From positions 1-64,000 of the forward strand of contig JAWOHT010000014.1 of NCBI GenBank assembly GCA_046485045.1: a DNA stretch of 64,000 nucleotides. The letters run 5' to 3'. The notes beneath the pieces were generated by a model. It ran no database searches, was not told where the DNA came from, and saw nothing but the letters and a program-made list of their open reading frames with translations. Of the stretch, positions 9,583 through 18,398 are shown piece by piece. Both the position numbers and the translations under genes were made by a program. Position 1 is the stretch's first letter. Each line of letters opens with the position of its first letter. This DNA comes from JAFGPL01 sp046485045 (GTDB taxonomy: Bacteria; Bacteroidota; Bacteroidia; Bacteroidales; UBA10428).

Positions 9583-11136
9583 TTACTGTTCCTGTGTTCT
9601 TGCCACAGTGGCTACAGGTATAATATCCAGTCCGTGTTTTTTGTTCAGTTTCAGGATGGTCTCAAGCAAAGGCTCATCGGGCAGTATGATATTCTCTTCG
9701 CACCAGAAGTCTTCATCTGTATCAGAAAGTTGTTTTACCAAAACATCATTTGATTTGGAAATCTCGTCTGTTTTAAAACGCTGTATAGGATGGCTGACTT
9801 TTTCAGTAATCACAAATTCAGAAACAGATGTAAACGAGGCTGTAAGGTCGTGCTTGTTTTTTCGCCTGTTGACATTCCGCTTCACAAAAATCGCCACTTC
9901 GCTTCTTACATAATCAAGGTTCCACCTTTCGTTTATTTTACGGTAGTTCACACAGTATTTTGCAAACATTGTCTTAACCCTCAGGTTGAAGGGGCTTTTA
10001 ATAACATACATATTATGTGCATACCCAATTCCTTTGGGGCTTAGCTCGAACTCAACTTTTACAATAGCATACGACTCCTTGTCTATGTATATATTGCCTT
10101 TGTACATCGGAAACTGCACAAAGTCTCTCTGGTCGAACCTGATAATATAAACCGGTGTCCCCTGGTATTTTGATATGGCATCGAGGTGATAGTCGTAGAA
10201 CTCAAAACTCTCTTTGTTGAGGAAATTTACCCCGTATTTTACAACATCGAGTTTAAAATTATTATATAATCCTCCCTGCACAATGTAGTTTATATACTCC
10301 TGCGACTTAACATTCGATCCTTTTCTGCCCTTTTCAATTTTAATCTGGTCGGCACGCGGTGACAGGTAAGATTCTTTGTAAACACTTACCAAAGCTTCAG
10401 ACAATGCAATATACTTATTGTCCTGGCGGGTTGACTCCCTGAAAAACGCGGTAAGCAGCGATGGTGTTATATCGTAATTGCGGGGTATATTTTCCAGTGC
10501 TTTTTCTATTATCTCGAGTGGTCTCACAGGTTTCACCCATACCTCTTTGATCTCATGTTCAGCGGGCATAAGGGCAATATTAAACCCGGATGAATCGACT
10601 ATTGCAAGGGGGATTTTTACGGTCTGGTATCCAATAAAAGTAATACATAAAGTATCTGTGCATTGAGTCTTTTTCAGGTTGAGTGAAAAATTACCGTCAG
10701 CGTTAGAAATGGTTCCGATACTGCGGTCTAATAAAAAGACATTGGCAAACTGCACAGGCTCTTTTGACTGGGCGTCAGTTATTTTTCCCTTTATTCGGTA
10801 GTTCTTTTGATCTCCCTGGAATGTTGACGGTATAAGCAACACCTTATTGTTTTTGGCATAATACTTTACATTTTCATCGGCAAACATCTCATCCAGATAT
10901 TTCCTTACCTGTAGCTTATTGCCGGTGAGGGTAACTTTTTTCGAGAGCTGTATTCTCGAACTGTAAGTGAATGTAAAGCCGCCACGCGAACTTATCTCAT
11001 TGAGCAGCGATTCAACCGTACCTGATTTAACATAGATTTTAACCTTCTTATCAAGAAGTGTTTTCTGGGCTGACAATAAACACGGAGACAATAAAAATAC
11101 CAGTATAAGCACATATCTTACAAAGATTTGCCCCAT
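9583..11136 (-). CDS. STN plus carboxypeptidase-regulatory-like envelope protein (paralogue 1)
   Basis: A 517-residue exported protein. A signal peptide (about 1-23) is followed by an STN domain (about 32-105), the module through which TonB receptors contact FecR, then a CPD-like beta-sandwich (about 114-195, IKGKITDAQSKEPVQFANVF). The rest is a domain shared with two paralogues in this window: FFRES in place of FYRET near 230, a YKGNIYIDKESYAIVK strand pair, and a C-terminal LPDEPLLETILKLNKK. There is no plug or barrel, so it is not a TonB receptor. It follows FecR by 45 bases in a sigma-FecR-STN order. Its function is unknown; a surface-signal input role is inference. Confidence 0.78.
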   Translation of the reverse strand: MGQIFVRYVLILVFLLSPCLLSAQKTLLDKKVKIYVKSGTVESLLNEISSRGGFTFTYSSRIQLSKKVTLTGNKLQVRKYLDEMFADENVKYYAKNNKVLLIPSTFQGDQKNYRIKGKITDAQSKEPVQFANVFLLDRSIGTISNADGNFSLNLKKTQCTDTLCITFIGYQTVKIPLAIVDSSGFNIALMPAEHEIKEVWVKPVRPLEIIEKALENIPRNYDITPSLLTAFFRESTRQDNKYIALSEALVSVYKESYLSPRADQIKIEKGRKGSNVKSQEYINYIVQGGLYNNFKLDVVKYGVNFLNKESFEFYDYHLDAISKYQGTPVYIIRFDQRDFVQFPMYKGNIYIDKESYAIVKVEFELSPKGIGYAHNMYVIKSPFNLRVKTMFAKYCVNYRKINERWNLDYVRSEVAIFVKRNVNRRKNKHDLTASFTSVSEFVITEKVSHPIQRFKTDEISKSNDVLVKQLSDTDEDFWCEENIILPDEPLLETILKLNKKHGLDIIPVATVARTQEQ

Positions 11137-11181
11137 GCATTAAGGTTTTCGGTTAGTTAAGATGAGAGGACACTAATATAG

Positions 11182-12147
11182 TTATTTTTTAACAATTATA
11201 TAGTCTTGTCCATGCTCAATTTTTATAGCAGTTGTCATTTCTATCTCCTTTAGTATTTCACTTAGGGGTTGGTTTTCAAATACCCCTGTTATGCTGTCCT
11301 TAAGGTTAATATTCAGAATAAGCTTTTTATCAAAATAATTGGCAAGGGTGGTTAAGACATCCACTGTTGGTGTTTTGAAAAACTCAAAACGTCCTGTTTT
11401 CCATGTAAGAAAATTAAGATCGCTGTTTTCACCGTAGATTATTTTATTGGTAGAATACTCGAAAGATGCAGTCTGGTTTCTGATAAGCTGTACCTGGTTT
11501 TTACGGTTTTTTGTTTCATAAACCGAAACCTTACCTGTAACTACTGTTACCCTCAGTACACTGGTATCTTCTTTTACATTAAAACTGGTACCTATAACCT
11601 GTATTGTGGTATTGCCCGTTCTGACAACAAAAGGCAGGCTGGTGTTTTTAACTACATTGAAAAAAGCTTCGCCGCTGAAAAACAATTCACGGTTGTTTTT
11701 ACTGAACCTGCTATTGTACCTTAATGCTGAGTTTTTGTTTAAGGTTACCGATGAACCATCGGGCAAAGTTACTTCACGGCTGCCGGAACCGGTGGTTGCC
11801 ACAACAAATTGGTGGCCGGATATCACAGAAGTGATCTTATGCAATCCAAATGCCAATCCTGCAGCAACAACAATTATTATGGCTGCCCGGTAAAGCATGG
11901 TTGCAAGCGGCAATTTTCCTGAACGTTGCTTAAACCTGGGTTTAAGTTTTAAACTTACCGGAATCCAATCGGCTCCGGTATCTATCTTTTCATATCTTTT
12001 GAGAGTAGCAGAAATTTCCCAGATTTTTTTTATCTGCGAAAATTCCCTTCCTGCAATTTTTTGCGAATTGTTATCCGGTAAAAAATCAACTTTCTCTTCA
12101 TCACCTAACTCGTTGGAAAGAAATCTTACAATTTTTTCAAAATCCAT
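11182..12147 (-). CDS. FecR-family anti-sigma factor
   Basis: A 321-residue single-pass inner-membrane protein. The short cytoplasmic N-terminus binds the sigma factor, a transmembrane segment lies around residues 83-105 (LYRAAIIIVVAAGLAFGLHKI), and the periplasmic FecR domain follows (REVTLPDGSSVTLNKNSALRY, FFSGEAFFNV, IQVIGTSFNVK). The C-terminal about 70 residues (EFFKTPTVDVLTTLANYFDK ... SEILKEIEMTTAIK) are a DUF4974-type domain that normally meets the STN domain of a partner. The sigma gene lies 60 bases upstream and the STN-bearing protein directly downstream, supporting a FecI/FecR-like cascade. Confidence 0.92.
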   Translation of the reverse strand: MDFEKIVRFLSNELGDEEKVDFLPDNNSQKIAGREFSQIKKIWEISATLKRYEKIDTGADWIPVSLKLKPRFKQRSGKLPLATMLYRAAIIIVVAAGLAFGLHKITSVISGHQFVVATTGSGSREVTLPDGSSVTLNKNSALRYNSRFSKNNRELFFSGEAFFNVVKNTSLPFVVRTGNTTIQVIGTSFNVKEDTSVLRVTVVTGKVSVYETKNRKNQVQLIRNQTASFEYSTNKIIYGENSDLNFLTWKTGRFEFFKTPTVDVLTTLANYFDKKLILNINLKDSITGVFENQPLSEILKEIEMTTAIKIEHGQDYIIVKK

Positions 12148-12207
12148 TTGAGAAGTATTTGATGTTTGTTAATAAGACATTTAAGTAGATTTAAACACGT
12201 ATTTATA

Positions 12208-12777
12208 TCAAATTATTAAAAAAAAAGCCAAAGCAAGCATTTGCGGATTAATTCTCTTTCGCAATATCTTCAAAGCTTTACTTATCTGGGTTTCCACTGT
12301 TCTTTTCGAGAGGTTGAGCATATCTGCTATTTCGCTGTTGCTCATGCCGTCGAATCTGTTATGTTTAAAAATTTTCCTGCACTGTAAAGGCAGTTTTTCA
12401 ATTTCGGTATATATTTTATGTTCGAGTTCCGCGAGGCTCGTCTCCCCTTCAGAAAACGTATACTTATCCTCACTCTGGTTTTTGATTATCTGGTGATGGC
12501 GCTCCCTCAGGGCAACCTGATTCAAATGGTTGATACAACTATTATACACCGACCTGTAGAGATAGGATTTGAAATTGGTCTCAATATGCAGGCTAAACCT
12601 TCGTTCATAAAGTTTAACAAATAATTCCTGCACAATTTCCCTGGCTACTTCAATATCGTGTACATATTTGTTTGCAAAAAAGGTAAGACGGGCATAGTAT
12701 TCGTAAAATAATGATTTATAGAATCTTTCGTCTCCTGACTGAAGTTTTTTGATGATTATATCGAGTTCTCCGGACAA
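12208..12777 (-). CDS. ECF RNA polymerase sigma-70 factor (FecI-like)
   Basis: A 189-residue ECF sigma factor with region 2 (REIVQELFVKLYERR) and region 4 helix-turn-helix (NRFDGMSNSEIADMLNLSKRTVETQISKALKIL). It should direct the downstream FecR/STN/MG2 genes. The start deserves note: the only suitable initiator in frame is TTG at 12777, because a TAA stop lies five codons upstream and no ATG precedes the conserved N-terminal GDERFYKSLFYEYYARL. The C-terminus is slightly hydrophobic. Paired with FecR and presumably held inactive until an envelope signal arrives. Confidence 0.93.
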   Translation of the reverse strand: MSGELDIIIKKLQSGDERFYKSLFYEYYARLTFFANKYVHDIEVAREIVQELFVKLYERRFSLHIETNFKSYLYRSVYNSCINHLNQVALRERHHQIIKNQSEDKYTFSEGETSLAELEHKIYTEIEKLPLQCRKIFKHNRFDGMSNSEIADMLNLSKRTVETQISKALKILRKRINPQMLALAFFLII

Positions 12778-12932
12778 CGTATTGGGCTTTTATGAAAAGG
12801 CCTAAAATTAGTAATTAATCTTGTTAAGGCAAAAAATCGGACCAATTCCATCACTGAATCTTTTTTGTTAAAAAGGTTTTTTAAATAATGCATTGAATAG
12901 CTTAACTTAGCGACAAATGTATTTAGACTGAT

Positions 12933-13928
12933 ATGATAATTGAATCGAGGGCTTACGCCCGTGCAGGGTTGTTAGGCAACCCGTCTGACGGTTATTTTGG
13001 AAAGACCATTTCCATCATCATAAGAAATTTCGGCGCCATAGTTACCCTCTATGAAACCCCGGAACTTGTAATTGAGCAGCAGGATGAAGACAGAAACCGT
13101 TTCAGGAATATTCATCAGCTTGTGGAAACCATGAACCTCACCGGTTATTACGGGGGCGACCGACTGATAAAGGCTACCATTAAAAAATTTTATGAGTATT
13201 GCCAGTCAAACAATATCAGGCTCAGCAATAAAAACTTCACCGTCAGGTTTCAATCTTCGATACCCAGACAGGTAGGACTCGCCGGCTCAAGCGCTATTAT
13301 TACCGCCACTATTAGGTCGTTGATGAAATTTAATAATGTTGAAATTCCGTTGGAGATACTGCCCTCGCTTATTCTTTCGGTTGAGACAGAAGAACTGGGT
13401 ATTAACGCGGGCCTGCAAGACCGTGTGATTCAGGTTTTTGAAGGCTGTGTGTATATGGATTTTAACAAGCCTTACCTTGAAAAGCACCAGCATGGTATAT
13501 ACGAAAGGCTGGATGCGCAGAAACTGCCCAGGCTTTATCTGGCCTACAAGATTCAACTTGGTAAAGTATCGGGCAAAGTACTGAACACGATCAGGCAACG
13601 ATACGATGCCGGCGACCAGGAAGTACACGATACCCTTGCCGAAATTGCAGGCCTGGCAGAACAGGGCAAAAAGGCCATTCTGGACAAAGATCATGAATTA
13701 TTAAACACCCTGATTGACAGGAATTTTGATCTTAGGTGCAAGATCATGAATATTTCTGAAAGCAATATTGAAATGGTACAGGCCGCAAGAAACTGCGGGG
13801 CCTCTGCCAAATTTTCGGGTTCGGGCGGTGCAATCATCGGCATGTACACCGATGATGAAATGCTTCGTAAACTTATCGTTACATTAAACAAAATAAACGT
13901 AAGAGTAATAAAACCATACATACTGTAA
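12933..13928 (+). CDS. GHMP kinase resembling plant glucuronokinase
   Basis: A 331-residue GHMP-superfamily kinase. The N-terminus SRAYARAGLLGNPSDGYFGK and the ATP loop IPRQVGLAGSSAIITA, as well as ELGINAGLQDRVIQVFEG and the C-terminal AKFSGSGGAIIG, match the layout of plant glucuronokinase (D-glucuronate to glucuronate-1-phosphate) more closely than galactokinase or mevalonate kinase, from my memory of that family. The downstream galU starts 3 bases after the stop, so a sugar-1-phosphate product could pass straight to a uridylyltransferase. The acceptor sugar is inferred, not proven; other uronic acids or hexoses remain possible. No broken motifs were seen. Confidence 0.8.
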   Translation: MIIESRAYARAGLLGNPSDGYFGKTISIIIRNFGAIVTLYETPELVIEQQDEDRNRFRNIHQLVETMNLTGYYGGDRLIKATIKKFYEYCQSNNIRLSNKNFTVRFQSSIPRQVGLAGSSAIITATIRSLMKFNNVEIPLEILPSLILSVETEELGINAGLQDRVIQVFEGCVYMDFNKPYLEKHQHGIYERLDAQKLPRLYLAYKIQLGKVSGKVLNTIRQRYDAGDQEVHDTLAEIAGLAEQGKKAILDKDHELLNTLIDRNFDLRCKIMNISESNIEMVQAARNCGASAKFSGSGGAIIGMYTDDEMLRKLIVTLNKINVRVIKPYIL

Positions 13929-13930
13929 AA

Positions 13931-14803
13931 ATGATCAAAAAAGCCGTTATTCCCGCTGCAGGCCTTGGCACAAGGTTTCTACCCGCTACCAAGGCCCAAC
14001 CCAAAGAGATGCTTCCTATCATTGATACCCCTGTAATTCAATATGTTGTGCAGGAGTGTGTTGACGCAGGAATTGAAGATATACTTATTATTTCAGGAAA
14101 AGGAAAGAGATCTATTGAAGACCATTTCGACCGCAATATTGAGCTTGAATCTAAAATTCAGGAGAAAGAAGATGAAGAGATATATATGATCATGAAGCAT
14201 ATCGAAACCATGGCCAATATTCATTTCATCAGGCAAAAAGAACTTAATGGTCTTGGTGACGCCATATACCATGCCCGTTTTCATTGCGGGTCTGAACCCT
14301 TTGCCGTATTGCTCGGCGATACCATAATCGACTCGGTGATACCTGTTACACAGCAGCTTATTGACACCTACGAACAATATAAACAAACAGTTATTGCAGT
14401 GGAAACGGTGCCCAAAGACAAAGTTTCGAGGTATGGCATTGTGGGCGGTGAGAAAATCAGTGATAAGCTCATGCAGTTAAACGAGCTGATTGAAAAGCCC
14501 GAAATAAACAAGGCGCCATCTAACCTCGCAATTGCCGGAAGGTATATTCTTACACCCGAAATTTTCCAGGCCCTTGAAAAAACACAACGTGGAAAAGGAA
14601 ATGAAATTCAGCTTACCGACGCCCTCAGGCTTCTGCTTAAAAGAGAAAACATGATTGCCCAGACAATTGAAGGCAAAAGACACGATATCGGAAACAAGCT
14701 CGATTTTCTGAAAACCACTATCGAATTTGCCCTTAAACGGAAAGAATTTGCCATTCCCTTGCGGAAATTTATGGAAGAAATCCTCAGAAACGGTAAAAAG
14801 TGA
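13931..14803 (+). CDS. galU: UTP--glucose-1-phosphate uridylyltransferase
   Basis: A 290-residue nucleotidyltransferase making UDP-glucose, or a related UDP-sugar, from UTP and a sugar-1-phosphate. The N-terminal signature AAGLGTRFLPATKAQPKEML carries the nucleotide-binding glycine loop and the family Lys; GLGDAIYHAR and LLGDTIID contain the metal-binding region, and VERYGIVGG-like sequence is present as VSRYGIVGGEK. Length is standard for GalU. It lies 3 bases behind the glucuronokinase-like gene and 13 bases before a methyltransferase gene, so the three form one transcription unit. Tolerance for glucuronate-1-phosphate would complete a UDP-glucuronate salvage route, but this is inference. 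Confidence 0.93.
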   Translation: MIKKAVIPAAGLGTRFLPATKAQPKEMLPIIDTPVIQYVVQECVDAGIEDILIISGKGKRSIEDHFDRNIELESKIQEKEDEEIYMIMKHIETMANIHFIRQKELNGLGDAIYHARFHCGSEPFAVLLGDTIIDSVIPVTQQLIDTYEQYKQTVIAVETVPKDKVSRYGIVGGEKISDKLMQLNELIEKPEINKAPSNLAIAGRYILTPEIFQALEKTQRGKGNEIQLTDALRLLLKRENMIAQTIEGKRHDIGNKLDFLKTTIEFALKRKEFAIPLRKFMEEILRNGKK

Positions 14804-14816
14804 AGTTTGACATTCT

Positions 14817-15458
14817 ATGAAAAGATTTGGATATATCATCGTCTTATTTATAATTCTTACCATTTTTTATTTTCTGCTTGTCAGGGACAATTCCAAACAA
14901 TGGACAAGCGAATGGGAAGAGAGTTTTGAAAGTTTTCAGCCATCGGCACATATCATGAACCTCATCGGGATCGAAAAAAACATGTATGTAGGTGAGATAG
15001 GCGGTGGAAACGGCCGTTTTGCGGTGAGGGTGGCGAAGCGTGTAGGCGATTCGGGTAAGGTGTATGCCAACGATATCGAACTAAAAGCAGTAAGATTTAT
15101 GACCCAACGGTGTGAACGTGAGAATATTGAAAATATGCAGGTAATATTAAGCAAGGCCACCTATCCCAATTTTCCCAGAAATAAGCTCGACCTGGTTTAC
15201 GTAATCAACACCTACGAGCACTTTACAGACCCTGTGCGATTACTTGCCAACACCAAGTACTCGCTGAAACCCGAAGGAAAACTCGCTATTATAGCAACCG
15301 ACCCTGAAAGAAATACCGGGAAAAGGAAAAAAGGCGTGCCAAGAAAAACAATTTTACAGAATGTAAACGAAGCAGGATATCAACTCATTAAACTGGATTC
15401 TGTTTCTTTGCCTTACGACAATATCTATATCATTAAAAAACAATTACCTGAAAATTAA
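14817..15458 (+). CDS. Membrane-anchored class I SAM-dependent methyltransferase
   Basis: A 213-residue protein with an N-terminal hydrophobic helix (about residues 4-22, FGYIIVLFIILTIFYFLLV) followed by a Rossmann methyltransferase domain: SAM motif I is VGEIGGGNGRFAVRVAKRVG (with EIGGGNG instead of the usual D/E-x-GxGxG), motif II contains YANDIE, and LDLVYVINTYEHFTDP follows. The substrate is unknown. It is the third gene of the kinase-galU unit, so a glycan, lipid or envelope small-molecule substrate at the membrane face is possible. It converges with the MG2 gene, with only 9 bases between the stop codons. Confidence 0.82.
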   Translation: MKRFGYIIVLFIILTIFYFLLVRDNSKQWTSEWEESFESFQPSAHIMNLIGIEKNMYVGEIGGGNGRFAVRVAKRVGDSGKVYANDIELKAVRFMTQRCERENIENMQVILSKATYPNFPRNKLDLVYVINTYEHFTDPVRLLANTKYSLKPEGKLAIIATDPERNTGKRKKGVPRKTILQNVNEAGYQLIKLDSVSLPYDNIYIIKKQLPEN

Positions 15459-15467
15459 TCATTGGAT

Positions 15468-17216
15468 TTATTCAACTGTAATTGTGCAACTTCCCTCAAA
15501 AATTGTTCCGTCGTCAGCAACACTCCTTACCAGTATCAGAAAGGGGCCTTTTGAATCGGAGGTTCTAAAGCTGAAATCCAGGGTTCTTCTCCCTGTTACA
15601 CTTAAAGAAGGGTTCCAGTAGAGGCAGTTTCTAAGATCAGGAATACGGGTCTCTTCTCCCGAAATATCATTATCGAAATCAAAAGGTCCAAAATCACTTT
15701 TTTGAAATCCGTCAAAGCTGAAAAAGAATGCATTTTCAGGAAGTGTTAGTCTGCCAAAATCACCTTTGCGTGATATGAAATGAAGCATACCTCCGTATAG
15801 GTAATCGCCTTTTGCGTAGATTCTGTCAATAACATCTATACGTTCGAGCATTTCGGGGGTTGATTTTAATAATGATTCGAAATCATTTACAGGGATATTG
15901 TCAATAAGGATAAGCGGTTTAAATATCTCCATATCGGTATAAAAACCATTTGTTTTAAAGTAAAATATCTCTTTTTTCTTAACTAAAACAATTTCATGAA
16001 CAAGTTCGAACAACACCTCTTTAACTGAAGTCAAATGAATATACTCATCAATATATATACTGTTTACCGGTTTACCGTAAAAGTAAATGTGCTTCTTCGT
16101 GCCATTGTCTGTGGTGTCTTCTTCTTTGAAGTTTCTGTATGCCAGGTTTACCTGTGAGTTAAATACTATTTCCTGTGCAATTTTTTTATCCCTGTCGGTA
16201 AGAGAAAAGGGGAGTACCTCTTTTAAATGGAAATTTCCTGCATATTCATCATCTATACGTATTTCAAACTTTTCGTCATTACCCGGGGCAAGTGTAATAT
16301 AAAATTCCTCCTCACCGTTAAATGGCCTGATGTCGAAAACAAATCTACCATCAGGCAGGCTTACATAACTGTAAAAATCTGAAGAAAAGCCGAGCATTGA
16401 AAGCATCACCTGAACATTTCCTGCGCCATGCCCGGTGGTTTTGTCAACAACACTTCCAAAGAGCGACAAACCATTCATATCGGGAATATACCTTAAAGGA
16501 TCTGGATATTCAGGTTGTCTGGCAGCATGGCGCATTAAACCGTGATTTAAAGAATCGGTTGCTCCGGGCCTGATAACCGAAATACAATATTTTTCAGGCA
16601 GCCCGTATTTATTATTGTTTATGCCAAGGGTTATGTTTACATTTTCTCCTGTTCCGGGATTAACTTTGTCTGCCTTAACACTTATAATATCTTTTTGTAC
16701 AAGGAGTTTTTTTTCAATGTCTGTCACCGCATCAAACCCTGTTGCTGAAACTCCGGCAGACTGTAATACCGGTTCTTTTGGATTGATAACCTTAAGCCTT
16801 ACCACAGGAAAATTTTCCTCACCGAAATTGCGCATCCATCTGGTATAAGCCCTTAAGTAGTAATATCCTGTAAAAAGGTTTCCCGGTATTTCAATGGTTC
16901 CGGCTGCAACATCGTCCACGACCGGAAATTTTGTTTGCACCACTGCTATGCCATCAGGTTTAAGCAGTTCTACATACAGCACTTTGTTCCAGCCGGCAAG
17001 CTGATGATGATTTTTGCCGGTTCTGAATGCAGCAAACAAACAGCTTTCACCCGTAGCATATACGGTACGGTCTGTAAACACGGTTAAATGCTCTTGCAAC
17101 CCGGGGCTTAACTTAACTGTTGTATCAAGTGTTGAAAACGGTTCGGCATAAATGTTACTATTGAACAGTACAACATTTACAATCGTCAGGTTTATTATTA
17201 TTAAAATGCGCTTCAT
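15468..17216 (-). CDS. Secreted MG2-domain protein (short form)
   Basis: A 582-residue exported protein with a signal peptide (about 1-24), an MG2-like module (about 44-135: LTVFTDRTVYATGESCLFAAF ... GYYYLRAYTRWMRNFGEENF) and later beta-rich segments including a CPD-like piece (GLSLFGSVVDKTTGHGAGNV, about 240-300). It parallels the protein at 7007-9571 in the order MG2, CPD-like, plug-like. It is the last gene of the operon unknown protein-TonB receptor-DUF4249-MG2, 9 bases after DUF4249. This suggests a surface-exposed or periplasmic accessory of the receptor; no enzyme motif is visible and the role is unknown. Confidence 0.72.
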   Translation of the reverse strand: MKRILIIINLTIVNVVLFNSNIYAEPFSTLDTTVKLSPGLQEHLTVFTDRTVYATGESCLFAAFRTGKNHHQLAGWNKVLYVELLKPDGIAVVQTKFPVVDDVAAGTIEIPGNLFTGYYYLRAYTRWMRNFGEENFPVVRLKVINPKEPVLQSAGVSATGFDAVTDIEKKLLVQKDIISVKADKVNPGTGENVNITLGINNNKYGLPEKYCISVIRPGATDSLNHGLMRHAARQPEYPDPLRYIPDMNGLSLFGSVVDKTTGHGAGNVQVMLSMLGFSSDFYSYVSLPDGRFVFDIRPFNGEEEFYITLAPGNDEKFEIRIDDEYAGNFHLKEVLPFSLTDRDKKIAQEIVFNSQVNLAYRNFKEEDTTDNGTKKHIYFYGKPVNSIYIDEYIHLTSVKEVLFELVHEIVLVKKKEIFYFKTNGFYTDMEIFKPLILIDNIPVNDFESLLKSTPEMLERIDVIDRIYAKGDYLYGGMLHFISRKGDFGRLTLPENAFFFSFDGFQKSDFGPFDFDNDISGEETRIPDLRNCLYWNPSLSVTGRRTLDFSFRTSDSKGPFLILVRSVADDGTIFEGSCTITVE

Positions 17217-17225
17217 TATACTGAA

Positions 17226-18398
17226 TTATTGCCAGAAATCAGGCCGGTTTAAAGTCCCTCCGCTTTTTGTACAATCAAAACACTCCTGTTCTGCATATTC
17301 CCATGGGCCTTCTTTAAGACCAGTTGTATTAATAAGGTATATGGGGTATTCGTTTTCTGTAAAAGCACTTAATTTTTCTGCAAACTCTTCGGCTGTATAA
17401 GGATATGGCTTGCATTTGAAATTTTCAACAGGAAATGCACCGGTATTTTTGAAAAAGAACCTTTTTTCTTTTATTTCTGTTGCCCAGAAGTATCCCAGCA
17501 CATTCTCTTCATGATCGCTTACACTGCGTATATTGCCAATAATTCTGATGGGTTGGGTATCGTATATCCCGCCAGCACCCTGCATGTTTTGCTGCATTTT
17601 GCTCCAGTATTCGAATGCCGAATCGCTTAATGAAAACTGCCGTACAAGCGCACTGTATTTAAAGCCGAGTTTTTCGTTAATATGGGCAATAAAAGTCAGT
17701 GGTGCCTTATTGATTTTGCCCGAAGCATAGTTTTTTGTTGACATGGTCATTATATCATTTACCCCTCTGCTTTTAAAACATACTCTAAGAGAATCTGACA
17801 CTAAACCATCCATGAAATTGATTTTTCCGTCGTAAAAATCGCTTATAAAGTATGAAGCATGGTATTCCCATGTCTCGCCTATCTCCCATTTCAGGTTGGT
17901 AACCTCCTTCTCCGAAGCTTCTGTATCAATGTAAAGTTGAATACCCTTAACCGAATTCAGAATCGGGTCATCTGCTTCTATTGTTTTTACCTCATGGGTT
18001 ATGTTTTCAATCCCGGGGCAGGGTTCCATACGGTCATATTGCGAGGAATACACTTTGCCCTCGTTTGTTACTACCTCTACCCTGAAACCTGTGCCAACTG
18101 TAAGGTAATTCTGCGCTAACCAGCAACGGTAATGGCCCGGGGTATATTCCTGGTACTGAAACACATTTCCCTTGTCATCAAATACAGTCACATTGCAGTT
18201 TCTTTCACGAATAATTATAGGGTCATCATATGAAGATGACCACGAAATATCTATATAATGATATCCTTCAAGGTTCGTGATTTTTCCGCTTATCACGAGC
18301 AATTTAGGCGATTCTTTAATATCGGGGCTAAAGGGTTCTATGCACCCGGTAACAAGCACGATCAGCAACCAGTGTTTCAGTAGTCTAATCACTTGCAT
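17226..18398 (-). CDS. DUF4249 lipoprotein
   Basis: A 390-residue lipoprotein: the N-terminus ends in LLIVLVTGCIEPFSP, with the lipobox cysteine at about residue 19. The body begins with KLLVISGKITNLEGYHYIDIS, the opening of the DUF4249 family, which in Bacteroidota is encoded next to TonB-dependent receptors and is thought to act as a surface partner, in analogy to SusD-type lipoproteins. Here it overlaps the receptor gene by 14 bases, indicating translational coupling. Near the C-terminus a CFDCTKSGGTLNRPDFW stretch is the usual DUF4249 tail. The imported ligand is not known. Confidence 0.88.
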   Translation of the reverse strand: MQVIRLLKHWLLIVLVTGCIEPFSPDIKESPKLLVISGKITNLEGYHYIDISWSSSYDDPIIIRERNCNVTVFDDKGNVFQYQEYTPGHYRCWLAQNYLTVGTGFRVEVVTNEGKVYSSQYDRMEPCPGIENITHEVKTIEADDPILNSVKGIQLYIDTEASEKEVTNLKWEIGETWEYHASYFISDFYDGKINFMDGLVSDSLRVCFKSRGVNDIMTMSTKNYASGKINKAPLTFIAHINEKLGFKYSALVRQFSLSDSAFEYWSKMQQNMQGAGGIYDTQPIRIIGNIRSVSDHEENVLGYFWATEIKEKRFFFKNTGAFPVENFKCKPYPYTAEEFAEKLSAFTENEYPIYLINTTGLKEGPWEYAEQECFDCTKSGGTLNRPDFWQ

